Below are positions 1 through 7,922 of a stretch of 22,681 nucleotides of DNA, piece after piece. The DNA is from a virus: IMG/VR virus record IMGVR_UViG_3300030117_002313, positions 1 through 22,681 of that record. The stretch is one strand, 5' to 3'. A program made the translations under genes and the position numbers. A model generated the notes under the pieces. That model worked only from the letters and a program-made list of their open reading frames with translations, did not search any database and was not told where the DNA came from. Each line of letters opens with the position of its first letter. The first letter of the stretch is position 1.

Positions 1-276
1 TTCTTCTGTTAAAGCAAACGCTAATGCCACGGTATCGTGTGTATAACGCGCACTGTAACTTTCAGATGCGTTGTCGAATTGAACCCCTTGTCCTTCGGAC
101 TTAAGTGGTGCAGAACCAAATCCTGTAATTAATACTTCTTCTTCAAATGCTCTATTTGAATCTTCGACAACAAAAATATCTTCATATTCGTTCTCATAAG
201 AGTCATAGGACATCCCAAAAAGGGCATTAAGACCAGGTTCTAGCTCCTTTGCTAATTGTGCTCTTGATATAGCCAT
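1..276 (-). CDS. Major capsid protein, N-terminal part (runs off the left edge)
   Basis: The frame opens at ATG 276-274 and stays open to base 1, giving the first 92 residues. The protein begins MAISRAQLAKELEPGLNALF and continues through an acidic stretch rich in Glu and Tyr to a segment reading SYSARYTHDTVALAF. From memory this start matches major head proteins of many marine siphovirus- and podovirus-like phages, including those annotated as gpT-like. A GGAGTA ribosome site lies 4 nt upstream of the start. The gene follows the scaffold and two head-region genes, which is where a capsid gene is expected. It would form the icosahedral shell. The C-terminal two-thirds or more lies outside the window, so fold and length cannot be judged. 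Confidence 0.8.
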   Translation of the reverse strand, partial: MAISRAQLAKELEPGLNALFGMSYDSYENEYEDIFVVEDSNRAFEEEVLITGFGSAPLKSEGQGVQFDNASESYSARYTHDTVALAFALTEE

Positions 277-286
277 AATTTACTCC

Positions 287-874
287 TTAAGCTAAACCAG
301 CACCTTTCTGTCCCATTATGTGATTTTGGATCACACAAAGAACATTGGTGTTAGCCGATGAAACATCGTCGTTATCAGGATCCTGAGATATGTCTAATGC
401 TTTGAGTGGTAAAGTTGCCGTAGTAGCTCCTGTACCAACATCAAGTTCTGTATTAGATATCCCAGACGAAGTATCGCCAACTGGTGATCCATCAACAATG
501 TCGAAATTTCCAAACAAGTCTGCTACTGGAAAAGCAGCATCAGCTTGTATTTCAAAAACAACATTAGGATCATCAATGACGCTTGCAATAATATCCGAAG
601 CAGAAATGCTACCCGGATAGTGATTTTTAAACACTTGTTCGCCTGTTGTTGGATCAGTGTATTGAACGCCGTTAAACACACCGACAATTGGAACAGTGCC
701 AGAAGCCGCATGTCTACCAATTACACCAGCAGTTAGCTGAGTAACCAAGTCTCCTTGGAATATTGGTGTCGTTGCTCCACTAGCAATCCTATATCTAGAT
801 TGACCTCCAGAATAAGGTGCTCCGCCCATCATACGAACAGGTTTACATCCAAATGCGCTATTATTATTAGCCAT
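287..874 (-). CDS. Putative head structural or decoration protein
   Basis: This 195-aa protein has no signal peptide or membrane helix. It is rich in Gly, Ala, Thr and Asp and looks beta-rich. It starts MANNNSAFGCKPVRMMGG and ends with a short helix-like tail (NHIMGQKGAGLA). The start is supported by AGGAGA about 6 nt upstream of the ATG. The gene sits immediately before the capsid gene, with its stop only about 10 nt from that gene's start. Phages often place small head decoration, stabilising or completion proteins there. I recognise the type as a conserved neighbour of the capsid gene in marine phages, but I see no named domain, so the role is inferred from position and composition. Confidence 0.6.
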   Translation of the reverse strand: MANNNSAFGCKPVRMMGGAPYSGGQSRYRIASGATTPIFQGDLVTQLTAGVIGRHAASGTVPIVGVFNGVQYTDPTTGEQVFKNHYPGSISASDIIASVIDDPNVVFEIQADAAFPVADLFGNFDIVDGSPVGDTSSGISNTELDVGTGATTATLPLKALDISQDPDNDDVSSANTNVLCVIQNHIMGQKGAGLA

Positions 875-898
875 AGAATATTCTCCTAAATATGATTG

Positions 899-1384
899 TT
901 ACTTTTTCCCAAAAGTAACATTAGATCTTCTATCGCTGTCGTACTTCACATATCTGCCGTCTTTTTTCGATTCATTAAACATATTATTGTCCAACGCATC
1001 TTTTTTTCTTGCAGTTTGTTCCTCGTAATAAGCATTACGCTCATTCTTGGTTTCGATTGGTATTTTCGCTAATAAAAGACCTTCACTATAAACTAAACCA
1101 GCATGTCTTGAATTATCGTCAGCTACGGGTAAAGCAAATTCTGTGGGTAAGTCTGTGCCTCTTACGAGTTCCCATCCTTCTCTAAGTCGTCTACTTACAT
1201 TAGCTACATCCTGCTGTCCCAACATAGATTCTCTTATCCATCGATATTCGTATCCCTCTGGTGGAGCAGGTGTTTCAAGTTTTCTTACTGGTCTCCATGG
1301 TTGTCTACGAGTATTATTAGCGTGATTCTCGGATTCACGGGAATTTCTGGAGTGTGTCATATCGTTATTTTCTTCGGTTGTCAT
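899..1384 (-). CDS. Hypothetical head-region protein
   Basis: This is a 161-aa soluble protein, very polar, rich in Arg, Glu and Asn, with no signal peptide or membrane segment. The N-terminal 35 residues look disordered. They are followed by a compact segment starting PPEGYEYRWIRESMLGQ and then WELVRG, a pattern I have seen in unnamed proteins beside phage scaffold and capsid genes. The start ATG overlaps the scaffold stop in an ATGA junction (1384-1381), so translation is probably coupled to the scaffold gene. The location between scaffold and head proteins suggests a minor head or assembly role. No specific function can be assigned. Confidence 0.55.
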   Translation of the reverse strand: MTTEENNDMTHSRNSRESENHANNTRRQPWRPVRKLETPAPPEGYEYRWIRESMLGQQDVANVSRRLREGWELVRGTDLPTEFALPVADDNSRHAGLVYSEGLLLAKIPIETKNERNAYYEEQTARKKDALDNNMFNESKKDGRYVKYDSDRRSNVTFGKK

Positions 1385-2307
1385 TTTGCCTCCCTAGACT
1401 GTATGCGTTGTTTTTCTTTAGCAACAGATTTTAACCACGCGTCTTCCGACATACCATGTGGTTTTAATCCACGGAGCCTAGCAACCTCAGATTTTGAAAA
1501 TTGCACACCGTTCTTTTTGCCTTGTGTTTTTTGCCGACCTCCTACGGAGGCTGAGGCGACTCTTTGCACAGCGGGCCGATCCTCACTTTGTTCAGCGTTT
1601 CCTGATTGTAAACCAGGATAAACTTTGTAAACTCTTTGGTTAAGTTCTGAGTAATATTCATCAGAATCAGGCTCATAGCCTTCATTGACCAGATTCATGT
1701 GTGTGTATTGGGCGTATTGGGTTGCCTCAACATTTTCACCAAACCATTCATTTTTAGATTTCCACTCAAGCGCCTCTTGTGTTGGTTGCACAGGTGCCTG
1801 TTGTGGCTGTTGTTGATAGTTTTGTTGTTGACCTTGATACGCTTGTTGACTTTGTATATTAGCCTCTTGTTGTCTTTGTTTAGCTATACGAACTTTCTCT
1901 TTTTGTATAGAAACTTCATTTTTAAGACTGTCAGCCTTAGATATTAAATCAGCATCGCCAGATTCATGTGCTTTTTTGTACAATTGATCTGCTTCGCGTT
2001 CTTTAACTTGTACTGCTTCTTCTTCTTTTGCTAACAAATTTTGCTGATAAGTCACAGCTGCATTGTAATATTGTTGTACTTGTTGATCTTTTTGTAAAAG
2101 TTCTTGCTCTAATCTAGCTGCTTTCTCCTCAGCCTCTCTTCTTTTAGCATTTACTTTATTGATTCTTTTTGATACACCCTTAGTATAATTTTCTAATTCA
2201 TCGTCACTTGAGGGCGCAGTTGCTTCCTGTTGTTCAGACTCAGTAATCTCTACCTCAACCTCTTCAACTTCTGGTTGTACTTGATTTTGTTCGTTTTCTA
2301 TCGTCAT
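1381..2307 (-). CDS. Putative head scaffolding protein
   Basis: This 308-aa protein is highly charged. The first 35 residues are strongly acidic (Glu-rich). Residues about 45 to 175 form a long heptad-like coiled coil rich in Lys, Glu, Gln and Ala, and a Gln-rich stretch follows at about 150 to 175. The C-terminal 60 residues become basic and end in a probable helix pair (SEDAWLKSVAKEKQRIQ). An acidic N-terminus, a long helical middle and a basic C-terminal capsid-binding end are typical of phage scaffolds, which guide procapsid assembly and are then lost. Position between portal and capsid genes agrees. It overlaps the stop of the co-chaperonin gene by 4 nt. No internal protease domain is seen, so capsid maturation by an embedded protease is not evident. 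Confidence 0.7.
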   Translation of the reverse strand: MTIENEQNQVQPEVEEVEVEITESEQQEATAPSSDDELENYTKGVSKRINKVNAKRREAEEKAARLEQELLQKDQQVQQYYNAAVTYQQNLLAKEEEAVQVKEREADQLYKKAHESGDADLISKADSLKNEVSIQKEKVRIAKQRQQEANIQSQQAYQGQQQNYQQQPQQAPVQPTQEALEWKSKNEWFGENVEATQYAQYTHMNLVNEGYEPDSDEYYSELNQRVYKVYPGLQSGNAEQSEDRPAVQRVASASVGGRQKTQGKKNGVQFSKSEVARLRGLKPHGMSEDAWLKSVAKEKQRIQSREAK

Positions 2308-2744
2308 AAGCTCACTATATCATCTGGATCAAGAATTGTGGCTATTACTTCATCATCGTTGATGATTCGTACCTCTGCACCATCCTCAAGTTTAAATCTC
2401 GAACCAGAGTAGCGTCCGATTAAAACCCATTGTTTTTCTTCGCACCAAGGCGTATCTCCATACCTAGACTTATCGTTATAGCATAATGGTCCTTTTTTTA
2501 CCACATACGCTACAACGGTTGCTAGCGCCTCACGGTCTGTTGTTTGTTTAGTTAGCACGATGCCACCATCTGTTCTAGCTTTACCAGCGTAAGGTAATAC
2601 CAACATGCGCCATCCTGTTGGTTGTGGCATCCTTTCTAAAATTGAAGCATCAAGTTTTTCAGGATCCAAAACTCTATCGCTTGGATCAATATATGCTTCT
2701 GCAAGTTTTTTGTTTACAGCTTTCTCTTGTGATGATGCCGTCAT
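2304..2744 (-). CDS. groES: GroES-like co-chaperonin (phage Cpn10)
   Basis: This 146-aa protein has a GroES-type beta-barrel domain at about residues 42-146 after a roughly 40-residue polar extension. The best marker is the mobile loop DGGIVLTKQTTDREALATVV at residues 59-78, which contains the Ile-Val-Leu tripeptide that in bacterial GroES docks onto GroEL. Before it, GWRMLVLP matches the first strand of the family. After it come VLIGRYSG and EVRIINDDEVIATI, which resemble the GroES segments for the dome region and final strand. Family knowledge says such proteins cap host GroEL to fold capsid proteins, as T4 gp31 does. No GroEL is present here, so it would use the host chaperonin. It lies between portal and scaffold genes and overlaps the preceding small gene by ATGA. 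Confidence 0.85.
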   Translation of the reverse strand: MTASSQEKAVNKKLAEAYIDPSDRVLDPEKLDASILERMPQPTGWRMLVLPYAGKARTDGGIVLTKQTTDREALATVVAYVVKKGPLCYNDKSRYGDTPWCEEKQWVLIGRYSGSRFKLEDGAEVRIINDDEVIATILDPDDIVSL

Positions 2745-2923
2745 ATTTGTTTTCCCATGTCACTTATTGCGTTTGCAATATAGTATAAAGCAGAAAGCTC
2801 TCCTTGCAAATATTTATAATGTTCAATATCTTTTAAACCGCCAGACATGAGAGTTTCTTGAATCTGTTGCTCTCTAGTAGCAATAACTTTCTTAATGTTA
2901 TCGATTACTTGAATTTCGTCCAT
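2741..2923 (-). CDS. Small hypothetical protein
   Basis: This is a 60-aa soluble protein predicted to be mostly helical, with two amphipathic helices separated by a Gly-Gly turn (TLMSGGLKDIEHYKYLQGEL). It has no signal peptide or membrane segment. The pattern of a helix, a short loop with an SGG motif and a second Tyr-containing helix recurs in unnamed small proteins downstream of phage portal genes. The start lies only 3 nt after the stop of the AT-hook gene, and the stop overlaps the co-chaperonin start by 4 nt, so it is part of the same coupled transcript. A head-assembly accessory role is only a positional guess. Confidence 0.6.
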   Translation of the reverse strand: MDEIQVIDNIKKVIATREQQIQETLMSGGLKDIEHYKYLQGELSALYYIANAISDMGKQI

Positions 2924-2926
2924 AAA

Positions 2927-3196
2927 TTAAGATTTCTTTGGCCTACCTCTTTTTTTTGCCGCTGGTTTTTTTGGTTTTGCTTTTTTTACAGTAACTTTTT
3001 TCTTGACAGGTTTTTTTTCCTCAACAACTTCGCCATTAATTCTAGCCATTTTTTTAGCTAATCTAGCCATGTTAGCTTGATGTGCTTTTTCAGCTGCCTC
3101 AAGTTTTGCTTTTTGTTCAATCGCCTCTTGTTCTCTTAGAAGTTTTTTTTCAGCTTTTAGTTTTTTTTGTGCCTCTAATTTATATGATGTCGTCAT
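2927..3196 (-). CDS. Lys-rich AT-hook protein
   Basis: This is an 89-aa, extremely basic protein. Residues 1-55 form a charged coiled-coil-like helix rich in Lys, Glu, Ala and Gln. Residues 60-89 are a run of Lys, Pro and Ala ending in KKRGRPKKS. The RGRP core at residues 83-86 with flanking Lys is the AT-hook signature, which binds the minor groove of AT-rich DNA. The tail also resembles the Lys/Ala/Pro-rich ends of histone H1-like bacterial proteins. It overlaps the portal stop by 4 nt. In this position it could help DNA packaging or condensation in the head, or bind host DNA. Function is inferred; the motif is plain. Confidence 0.6.
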   Translation of the reverse strand: MTTSYKLEAQKKLKAEKKLLREQEAIEQKAKLEAAEKAHQANMARLAKKMARINGEVVEEKKPVKKKVTVKKAKPKKPAAKKRGRPKKS

Positions 3197-5679
3197 CTAA
3201 TTCCTCTTAATTTATTTTCAAGTTCAAGCAGTTTAAGATCTGCATTTTGTCTTAATCTGTCTACTGCTACTCCAAGTTTATCATCAGCAATTTGTTTTTG
3301 CACATTTAACCTGTCTTGTTGTATTTCACTATCCATGATTTTTTCTTGTTGTCTTTGCTTTTGTTTTGCAACAAATTGCTCTGATTCCATGTCAAGCTCT
3401 TTATTACGCAAATCCAACTCCTGTTTTCTAATTTCAACTAACGGATCCTCGCTACCACCCATACCAATAGATTGCAGAAACTCATTGGCTAGTTGTGCCA
3501 TAATTTGAGAGCTAAACTGTTCTATAAGCATCTGTATTTGTTGTTGTATTTGTTGCGATTCTTGTGCTGACACTTGTTGCATTTGTGCCTGTATCTGTTG
3601 TATTTGTTGTTGCATTTCAGGTGGCATTTGCTCTTGTGCCATTTGCATAGCCATAAATTGTAAGTGTTGCATACAATGAGATATTATCAACGCTTGTATT
3701 TGTGGAGTTTGTTTTACAACATCGGTCAAAAATAGACTTTTGTGTGCATCGATATGAGCTTGGTGATTCTGCTCTGCAAACGCTTGAGCAGGTTGACCTA
3801 ACAGTAAGCCAGCATTTTCTTGACCTGCATCGATAGGCTGTGGTGTATTGTCTGCTGGTGGTTGTAAAAGTGCATCTACATTATCTACACCCAAAGCTGC
3901 ATACATTCTTCTATAAGCCTCATAAATTCCTGTCGGTCCATGAATTTCTGGATTGGACTGCACCATTTGTAATAACTCTTGTGCTAATGTAACTCTTTGA
4001 CTTTGTGAAAAAATATTGGGATCTGAGACTGGTATGATGTCAACTCTATCATCAAAGTCCATCTGTTTGACCTCTTGTGGTCCACTGCCGACTTGATAAT
4101 TATAGACTGGTGGTAAATATTCACTAAACACTTTTGCTAACAGACCAAACTCTATGCGTTGCGCATAATGCAATCTTTTATGAATTGCACTCATTACTTT
4201 AGTGCCACGCTCAAGCAAAGCAACGGTGGTGCCGACAGGCATCGCTTGGTTCATATCACCTACATTCATGTCAGCGATAGCTGCAAATCTTTTACCAGAG
4301 TCAACCAAAATACCTAAAAGTTGCATAAGAACATTACTAGGTTCTTTTATTGGTAGTGGTATTAAGTTTTCTCTTAGAGATCCTCCTGTGGTGTCAATAT
4401 CTCTAAATTCACCAGGTTGTAGCGGATCATCCTCATCTCTAATGCGCATACCTCTTGCTTTAAAACCAGCAGGAAGATTGGCTAAAGTACCAGCATCAAT
4501 AAGTTGTCTTAAAATAGAAGTTGATGCTTTAGAGAGACCGCCAATCATGTGCGATAAACCTAAACCATAAAAACCTAATCCTGGCAAAAATTTATATTGA
4601 ACAAAATAATTAATTTTACTCTTCAATACATCGTTTTCCTTATAGTTTCGTCGTATTGAAAGTATTTTTTGCGAATCTTCCTCAATAGTTACAATATATG
4701 GTAATTTCAAACCTGTGGGCATGCCTTGTGCATCTAAATCTTCAAAACCCTCTATATCTAATACTGTATGAACTTCATAAACTGTCCTGTTTCTATTTTC
4801 TTTATAACTTGGTGAAATGCCTTGTATCTCATCAATAGCCTGCTCAATATCATCTAAATCTTCACTATATGAACCTGAACCAATGTCTACATTTGCATAA
4901 AAACCAGAAACTTGTTGTTTTTTAATCTCATTAGCAGACATGCTGATGGAGTGTGTGATTCTTTCAGCTGAACTAATATCTGCTGCTTCATACGGAACTA
5001 TGAGATCTTCTGGCGCTACAAACTTAGCGACTGCTCTGTTTAATACAAAGTCAAAATATATTTTCTTGAAACAAGAGCCAGCGAGAGGTAAATAAAACAA
5101 CATTTGATCCAATTCAGGATCGTACTCGTCCATCTCGTTCATAATGTAATAATTCATAAACTCTTGAACACGCTCTGCTTGGCTTTCTGTTTCTATGGTT
5201 CTAGCGCCAACTATTTCTGTTTTTACTGGTCCTTTCGCGGGCAACATTTCTTTGTAGGCTTGCGCTTGAAACTGTGTAACTGCCTCCGCCAAGATCGGAT
5301 GAACTACACCAGATGAGCCTTCAAACGGTTGCGATCTTGTATCGTCAAATTTCATGCCTAAGTATTTCAACCCATCTGTGTATGTTTTTTCCCACTCGGA
5401 TCTAGATTGTTTATCTGAATCTATTGCATCTAAAAGATCATTAGATATTTTTTCAAGGGTGTTTATATCTATAAAATCAACTAAATTAGCATCAAAACTC
5501 ATTTGTGGTTGCGTTGGTGCTTGTATTTCATCATCTAGTAGGACTTGTTCCTCATTCACCAACACTTGTGCTGCTGCTTGTATTTGCTCGTCTCTCGTAG
5601 TATCAGGAACAATATTTATTGCTGATCCTTGAACTTTTACATCTGGATCATTGTTGGTGCCTAATTTATCAATAGCCAT
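3193..5679 (-). CDS. Portal protein
   Basis: This 828-aa protein is close in size to the large P22-type portal family (about 700 to 830 residues). The N-terminal 75 residues are polar. A conserved-looking segment near residues 100-150 includes LGMKFDDTRSQPFEGSSGVV and VTQFQAQAYKEMLPAKGPVK, which I recognise from portal proteins of marine phages. The middle region carries typical portal-like stretches such as RGMRIRDEDDPLQPGEFRDI. The C-terminal 200 residues are strikingly Gln- and Met-rich and then helical, compatible with the barrel extension of P22-like portals. The dodecameric portal forms the DNA entry and exit vertex and docks the terminase encoded just upstream. The start is set by AAGGTGAT about 7 nt before the ATG. 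Confidence 0.88.
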   Translation of the reverse strand: MAIDKLGTNNDPDVKVQGSAINIVPDTTRDEQIQAAAQVLVNEEQVLLDDEIQAPTQPQMSFDANLVDFIDINTLEKISNDLLDAIDSDKQSRSEWEKTYTDGLKYLGMKFDDTRSQPFEGSSGVVHPILAEAVTQFQAQAYKEMLPAKGPVKTEIVGARTIETESQAERVQEFMNYYIMNEMDEYDPELDQMLFYLPLAGSCFKKIYFDFVLNRAVAKFVAPEDLIVPYEAADISSAERITHSISMSANEIKKQQVSGFYANVDIGSGSYSEDLDDIEQAIDEIQGISPSYKENRNRTVYEVHTVLDIEGFEDLDAQGMPTGLKLPYIVTIEEDSQKILSIRRNYKENDVLKSKINYFVQYKFLPGLGFYGLGLSHMIGGLSKASTSILRQLIDAGTLANLPAGFKARGMRIRDEDDPLQPGEFRDIDTTGGSLRENLIPLPIKEPSNVLMQLLGILVDSGKRFAAIADMNVGDMNQAMPVGTTVALLERGTKVMSAIHKRLHYAQRIEFGLLAKVFSEYLPPVYNYQVGSGPQEVKQMDFDDRVDIIPVSDPNIFSQSQRVTLAQELLQMVQSNPEIHGPTGIYEAYRRMYAALGVDNVDALLQPPADNTPQPIDAGQENAGLLLGQPAQAFAEQNHQAHIDAHKSLFLTDVVKQTPQIQALIISHCMQHLQFMAMQMAQEQMPPEMQQQIQQIQAQMQQVSAQESQQIQQQIQMLIEQFSSQIMAQLANEFLQSIGMGGSEDPLVEIRKQELDLRNKELDMESEQFVAKQKQRQQEKIMDSEIQQDRLNVQKQIADDKLGVAVDRLRQNADLKLLELENKLRGIR

Positions 5680-5680
5680 T

Positions 5681-5908
5681 TTAATGTATCACCTTATTTT
5701 TAAGATTTTCTTCAAAATATATTTCTGTGCCTATAATAGCCTCTAATTCTCCATCTAGCAAAAGACCGTGATACTCTGCAATAAGTTTTGCTGATTCAAG
5801 ACTAGGCGCATGTATTAATGGCCCAACATATTCAGTGCCATCCCACAAAAACTTAGTTGCATAAGTTTTTAATAATAAACTGTCCTGTTCTTCCTTAATA
5901 ATTTCACC
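5681..5908 (-). CDS. Possible small protein with no canonical ATG start
   Basis: An open frame with no ATG runs from just after a TGA at 5911-5909 to a TAA at 5683-5681, which fills the gap between terminase and portal. The translation reads protein-like, for example TYATKFLWDGTEYVGPLIHA followed by SLESAKLIAEYHG and an acidic end. Its beginning overlaps the last 12 codons of the terminase in the -1 frame. Possible starts are ATT at 5902 or 5899, close behind a GAGGTGA ribosome-like site, or TTG at 5848 without a clear site. A -1 frameshift from the terminase would also reach it, but I see no standard slippery heptamer. Without the frame, about 190 nt of this tightly packed phage would be non-coding. 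Function is unknown. Confidence 0.45.
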   Translation of the reverse strand, partial: GEIIKEEQDSLLLKTYATKFLWDGTEYVGPLIHAPSLESAKLIAEYHGLLLDGELEAIIGTEIYFEENLKNKVIH

Positions 5909-7353
5909 TCATCTTGATAGTCCTCATATAAAGATATGAAACCACCTTGTCTAAATCTCATCAAAGCCATTGTAGCACTGTCACAATAGTCATCATAATC
6001 ACCAAAAGGGAAAGACGCCATCTCCTCGATAACTTCTTCTGCAAAATCATCTTCTGGTGCCCATACCATGCCTGACTCAAATATAGGAGCAACGCTATTC
6101 ATGCGCGCTACTTTATCTTGCCCTCGGCTGGGTGTGTACGATGTAACGGGTATACCCATGCGTCGTAGTTCATGCGTTAGTGGTGTTCCAGATGCTTTTG
6201 CCTCAATCAATACACAATCCGGTTCCCAGTATCTATACTCTTCTAAAGCGAGTTTTTTTAACTCTGGAAAATCACACCTAACTCTTTTTGCATCAAGCAA
6301 TATAATTTCGTCGTTGTTCTCATCACCTCTATTGAATATTGCCCATGTTGTTATAGCTGAATAATCAGCTGTCTCTTTTTTTGAAAACGCAGTGTCATAA
6401 CTCTGTATTACATAACTGTAAGGTGGCACATCCTCATCTTCCCAACGATTCCACCATTCCCTTTTAACAATAGATCCCTCCTCAGCTGTTGGATTTTGCA
6501 TCCATTGGCTATTCCACTTAGATATAGGTAATGATGCTTTTACACCTAGTAATTCTTTTTTTTTCCAAAACTCTGGCCATAATGGTTTGTCTGACTCTGG
6601 CATAATCGCAGGAAACTCCACAACTTCCCACTGATCTGCATTTTCATCGCCTTGTTTGTTGAGAACCTTGCCAACCAAATCTTTAGTGCTCCATCTAGTC
6701 ATTACTATCACTATAATTCCACCAGGCTGTAAACGCTGTCGTGGACCAGAGGTGTACCATTCATAAGCTGACTCTAACGCTTTAGGCGAAAGTGCATCTT
6801 GTTCAGAGTGTGGATCGTCTATAATTAATAAATCAGCGCCTCGACCTGTGATAGCACCACCGACACCAGCGGCAAAAAACTCACCTTCTTGATTGCTTGT
6901 CCAACGCCCAGCTGACTTGTTATCTGCTTGTAGCTTAAGTTCAGGAAAAATGTGTTGATACTCTGTGCTATCAATTATGTTTCTAACCTTTCTACCAAAC
7001 CTCACTGCAAGTTCAGCTGTGTGTGTTGTTTGTATAATTTTTAAGTTGCCTTTTCTGCCCATCATCCATGCAGGAAAGAAGGTTGACGCAAACTCCGACT
7101 TTGAATGTCTTGGTGGCAGACAAACTATGAGTCTTTTTAACTTACCATCAGCAATTCTATTAAATTTATCTGCAATAATTTTGTGGTGCCTACCTTCGAT
7201 AAAATCAGGCCACATGTGCTTTATGAAACTTATAAAATCCTTTTGACAGCCATCTTGTTTTTCTAGTTGGTCGTATCTTTGCAGTAGAGCTACTGCCTCA
7301 GCCTTATCTTGCTCTGATAAAATGTCAAAATCTTTAAATGATACATCGCTCAT
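5869..7353 (-). CDS. terL: Terminase large subunit (packaging ATPase and nuclease)
   Basis: This 494-aa protein (from ATG 7353) has the two domains of phage packaging motors. The ATPase half shows the deviant Walker A motif LPPRHSKSEF near residues 79-88 and Walker B LLIIDDPHSE at about 175-184, with the coupling motif near VMTRW (218-221). The C-terminal RNase H-like nuclease shows acidic residues at Asp320 (QSYDTAF), Glu384 (LIEAKASG) and Asp458 (DYCDSATMA). It packages DNA through the portal encoded next. The frame also extends upstream to a TTG at 7371, but neither start has a strong ribosome site; I chose the ATG. No small terminase subunit is recognisable in the window. Confidence 0.93.
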   Translation of the reverse strand: MSDVSFKDFDILSEQDKAEAVALLQRYDQLEKQDGCQKDFISFIKHMWPDFIEGRHHKIIADKFNRIADGKLKRLIVCLPPRHSKSEFASTFFPAWMMGRKGNLKIIQTTHTAELAVRFGRKVRNIIDSTEYQHIFPELKLQADNKSAGRWTSNQEGEFFAAGVGGAITGRGADLLIIDDPHSEQDALSPKALESAYEWYTSGPRQRLQPGGIIVIVMTRWSTKDLVGKVLNKQGDENADQWEVVEFPAIMPESDKPLWPEFWKKKELLGVKASLPISKWNSQWMQNPTAEEGSIVKREWWNRWEDEDVPPYSYVIQSYDTAFSKKETADYSAITTWAIFNRGDENNDEIILLDAKRVRCDFPELKKLALEEYRYWEPDCVLIEAKASGTPLTHELRRMGIPVTSYTPSRGQDKVARMNSVAPIFESGMVWAPEDDFAEEVIEEMASFPFGDYDDYCDSATMALMRFRQGGFISLYEDYQDEVKLLRKNRTVYY

Positions 7354-7357
7354 AATC

Positions 7358-7420
7358 GAGCTGAGAAACAAGGTAGCGACGATATTTTTTGCAACTCAGC
7401 TCTAAGCGTAAAACGCCTAG
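7358..7420 (-). promoter_or_regulatory. Inverted repeats in the terminase leader
   Basis: The 85-nt gap between endolysin and terminase is the widest in the late region. It holds a perfect 8-bp inverted repeat, GAGCTGAG at 7358-7365 and CTCAGCTC at 7395-7402. A second short hairpin pairs 7402-7408 with 7414-7420 around a 5-nt loop, with one G-T pair. The second hairpin has no U-tract, so it is not a standard terminator. It could be an RNA processing or translational control site in front of a terminase that lacks a clear ribosome site. Confidence 0.3.
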
Positions 7421-7438
7421 CATAAGTATCACATAAGG

Positions 7439-7921
7439 TTATACTTCGTGCCACTCTTTACCCTCATATAGTAAAGCCTCGGCCTCTCTTCTCCTAACCA
7501 AGCCTTCTAAAACTACTTTTTCACCGTTTACAGTTGCTTTATTCCATAATTTCATAGACTTTGGCACCTCATCGTATTTTTGTTCATTCAGTAATCTTAT
7601 AGCTGAACTGCCCTTAGCTGCGCTAGGGCCTATATTAAAACACCAAGCAACGAGTGCAGAAAACTGATTTTCGCTTACAGGCACTTTCACCATATTTTTA
7701 ATATGTGACTCGTATTCGTGTAGCTCCTCGGCTAATAAATTATCAGCATCTTGCATTGATATTTTCATCCCATCTTTCACTGGTTTGCCTTTGTATCTAG
7801 TTGAACCATAGCCTATTGTAGGCACATTGGCGGCACAACGATAACTAACAGCCATGTCACCCTCAGTAGGACATCCTTCAAATTTTTTTATTAATTGTTT
7901 GCCTTCTTCTGAAATTTGCAT
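7439..7921 (-). CDS. GH24 endolysin (lysozyme, T4/P21 type)
   Basis: This 160-aa protein is a phage lysozyme that cleaves the beta-1,4 bond of peptidoglycan. The catalytic Glu is E15 in KKFEG. The TIGYGST motif (Thr35) is the family hallmark, and the C-terminal RRREAEALLYEG segment is typical of GH24. The position normally held by the catalytic Asp is Cys29 in YRCAAN, the E-C-T variant known in the P21/R subgroup, with a few extra residues between E15 and Cys29. No signal-anchor or signal peptide precedes the domain, so release to the periplasm should need a holin. The ATG at 7921 is chosen because GGGGAGAATAAA precedes it and it follows the nuclease stop by 1 nt; the longer upstream frame only repeats nuclease DNA. 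Confidence 0.9.
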   Translation of the reverse strand: MQISEEGKQLIKKFEGCPTEGDMAVSYRCAANVPTIGYGSTRYKGKPVKDGMKISMQDADNLLAEELHEYESHIKNMVKVPVSENQFSALVAWCFNIGPSAAKGSSAIRLLNEQKYDEVPKSMKLWNKATVNGEKVVLEGLVRRREAEALLYEGKEWHEV

Positions 7922-7922
7922 T

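Noticed and set aside
523-720. 65-codon minus-strand frame within the head protein gene
   Set aside because: It overlaps in another frame, with Leu-rich low-complexity sequence.
4202-4570. 122-codon plus-strand frame inside the portal gene
   Set aside because: It is antisense to conserved portal sequence and has no recognised domain.
7402-7420. Hairpin after the endolysin gene as a rho-independent terminator
   Set aside because: No U-tract follows it on the minus strand and the stem is only 7 bp with a G-T pair; it is kept only as a weak regulatory candidate.
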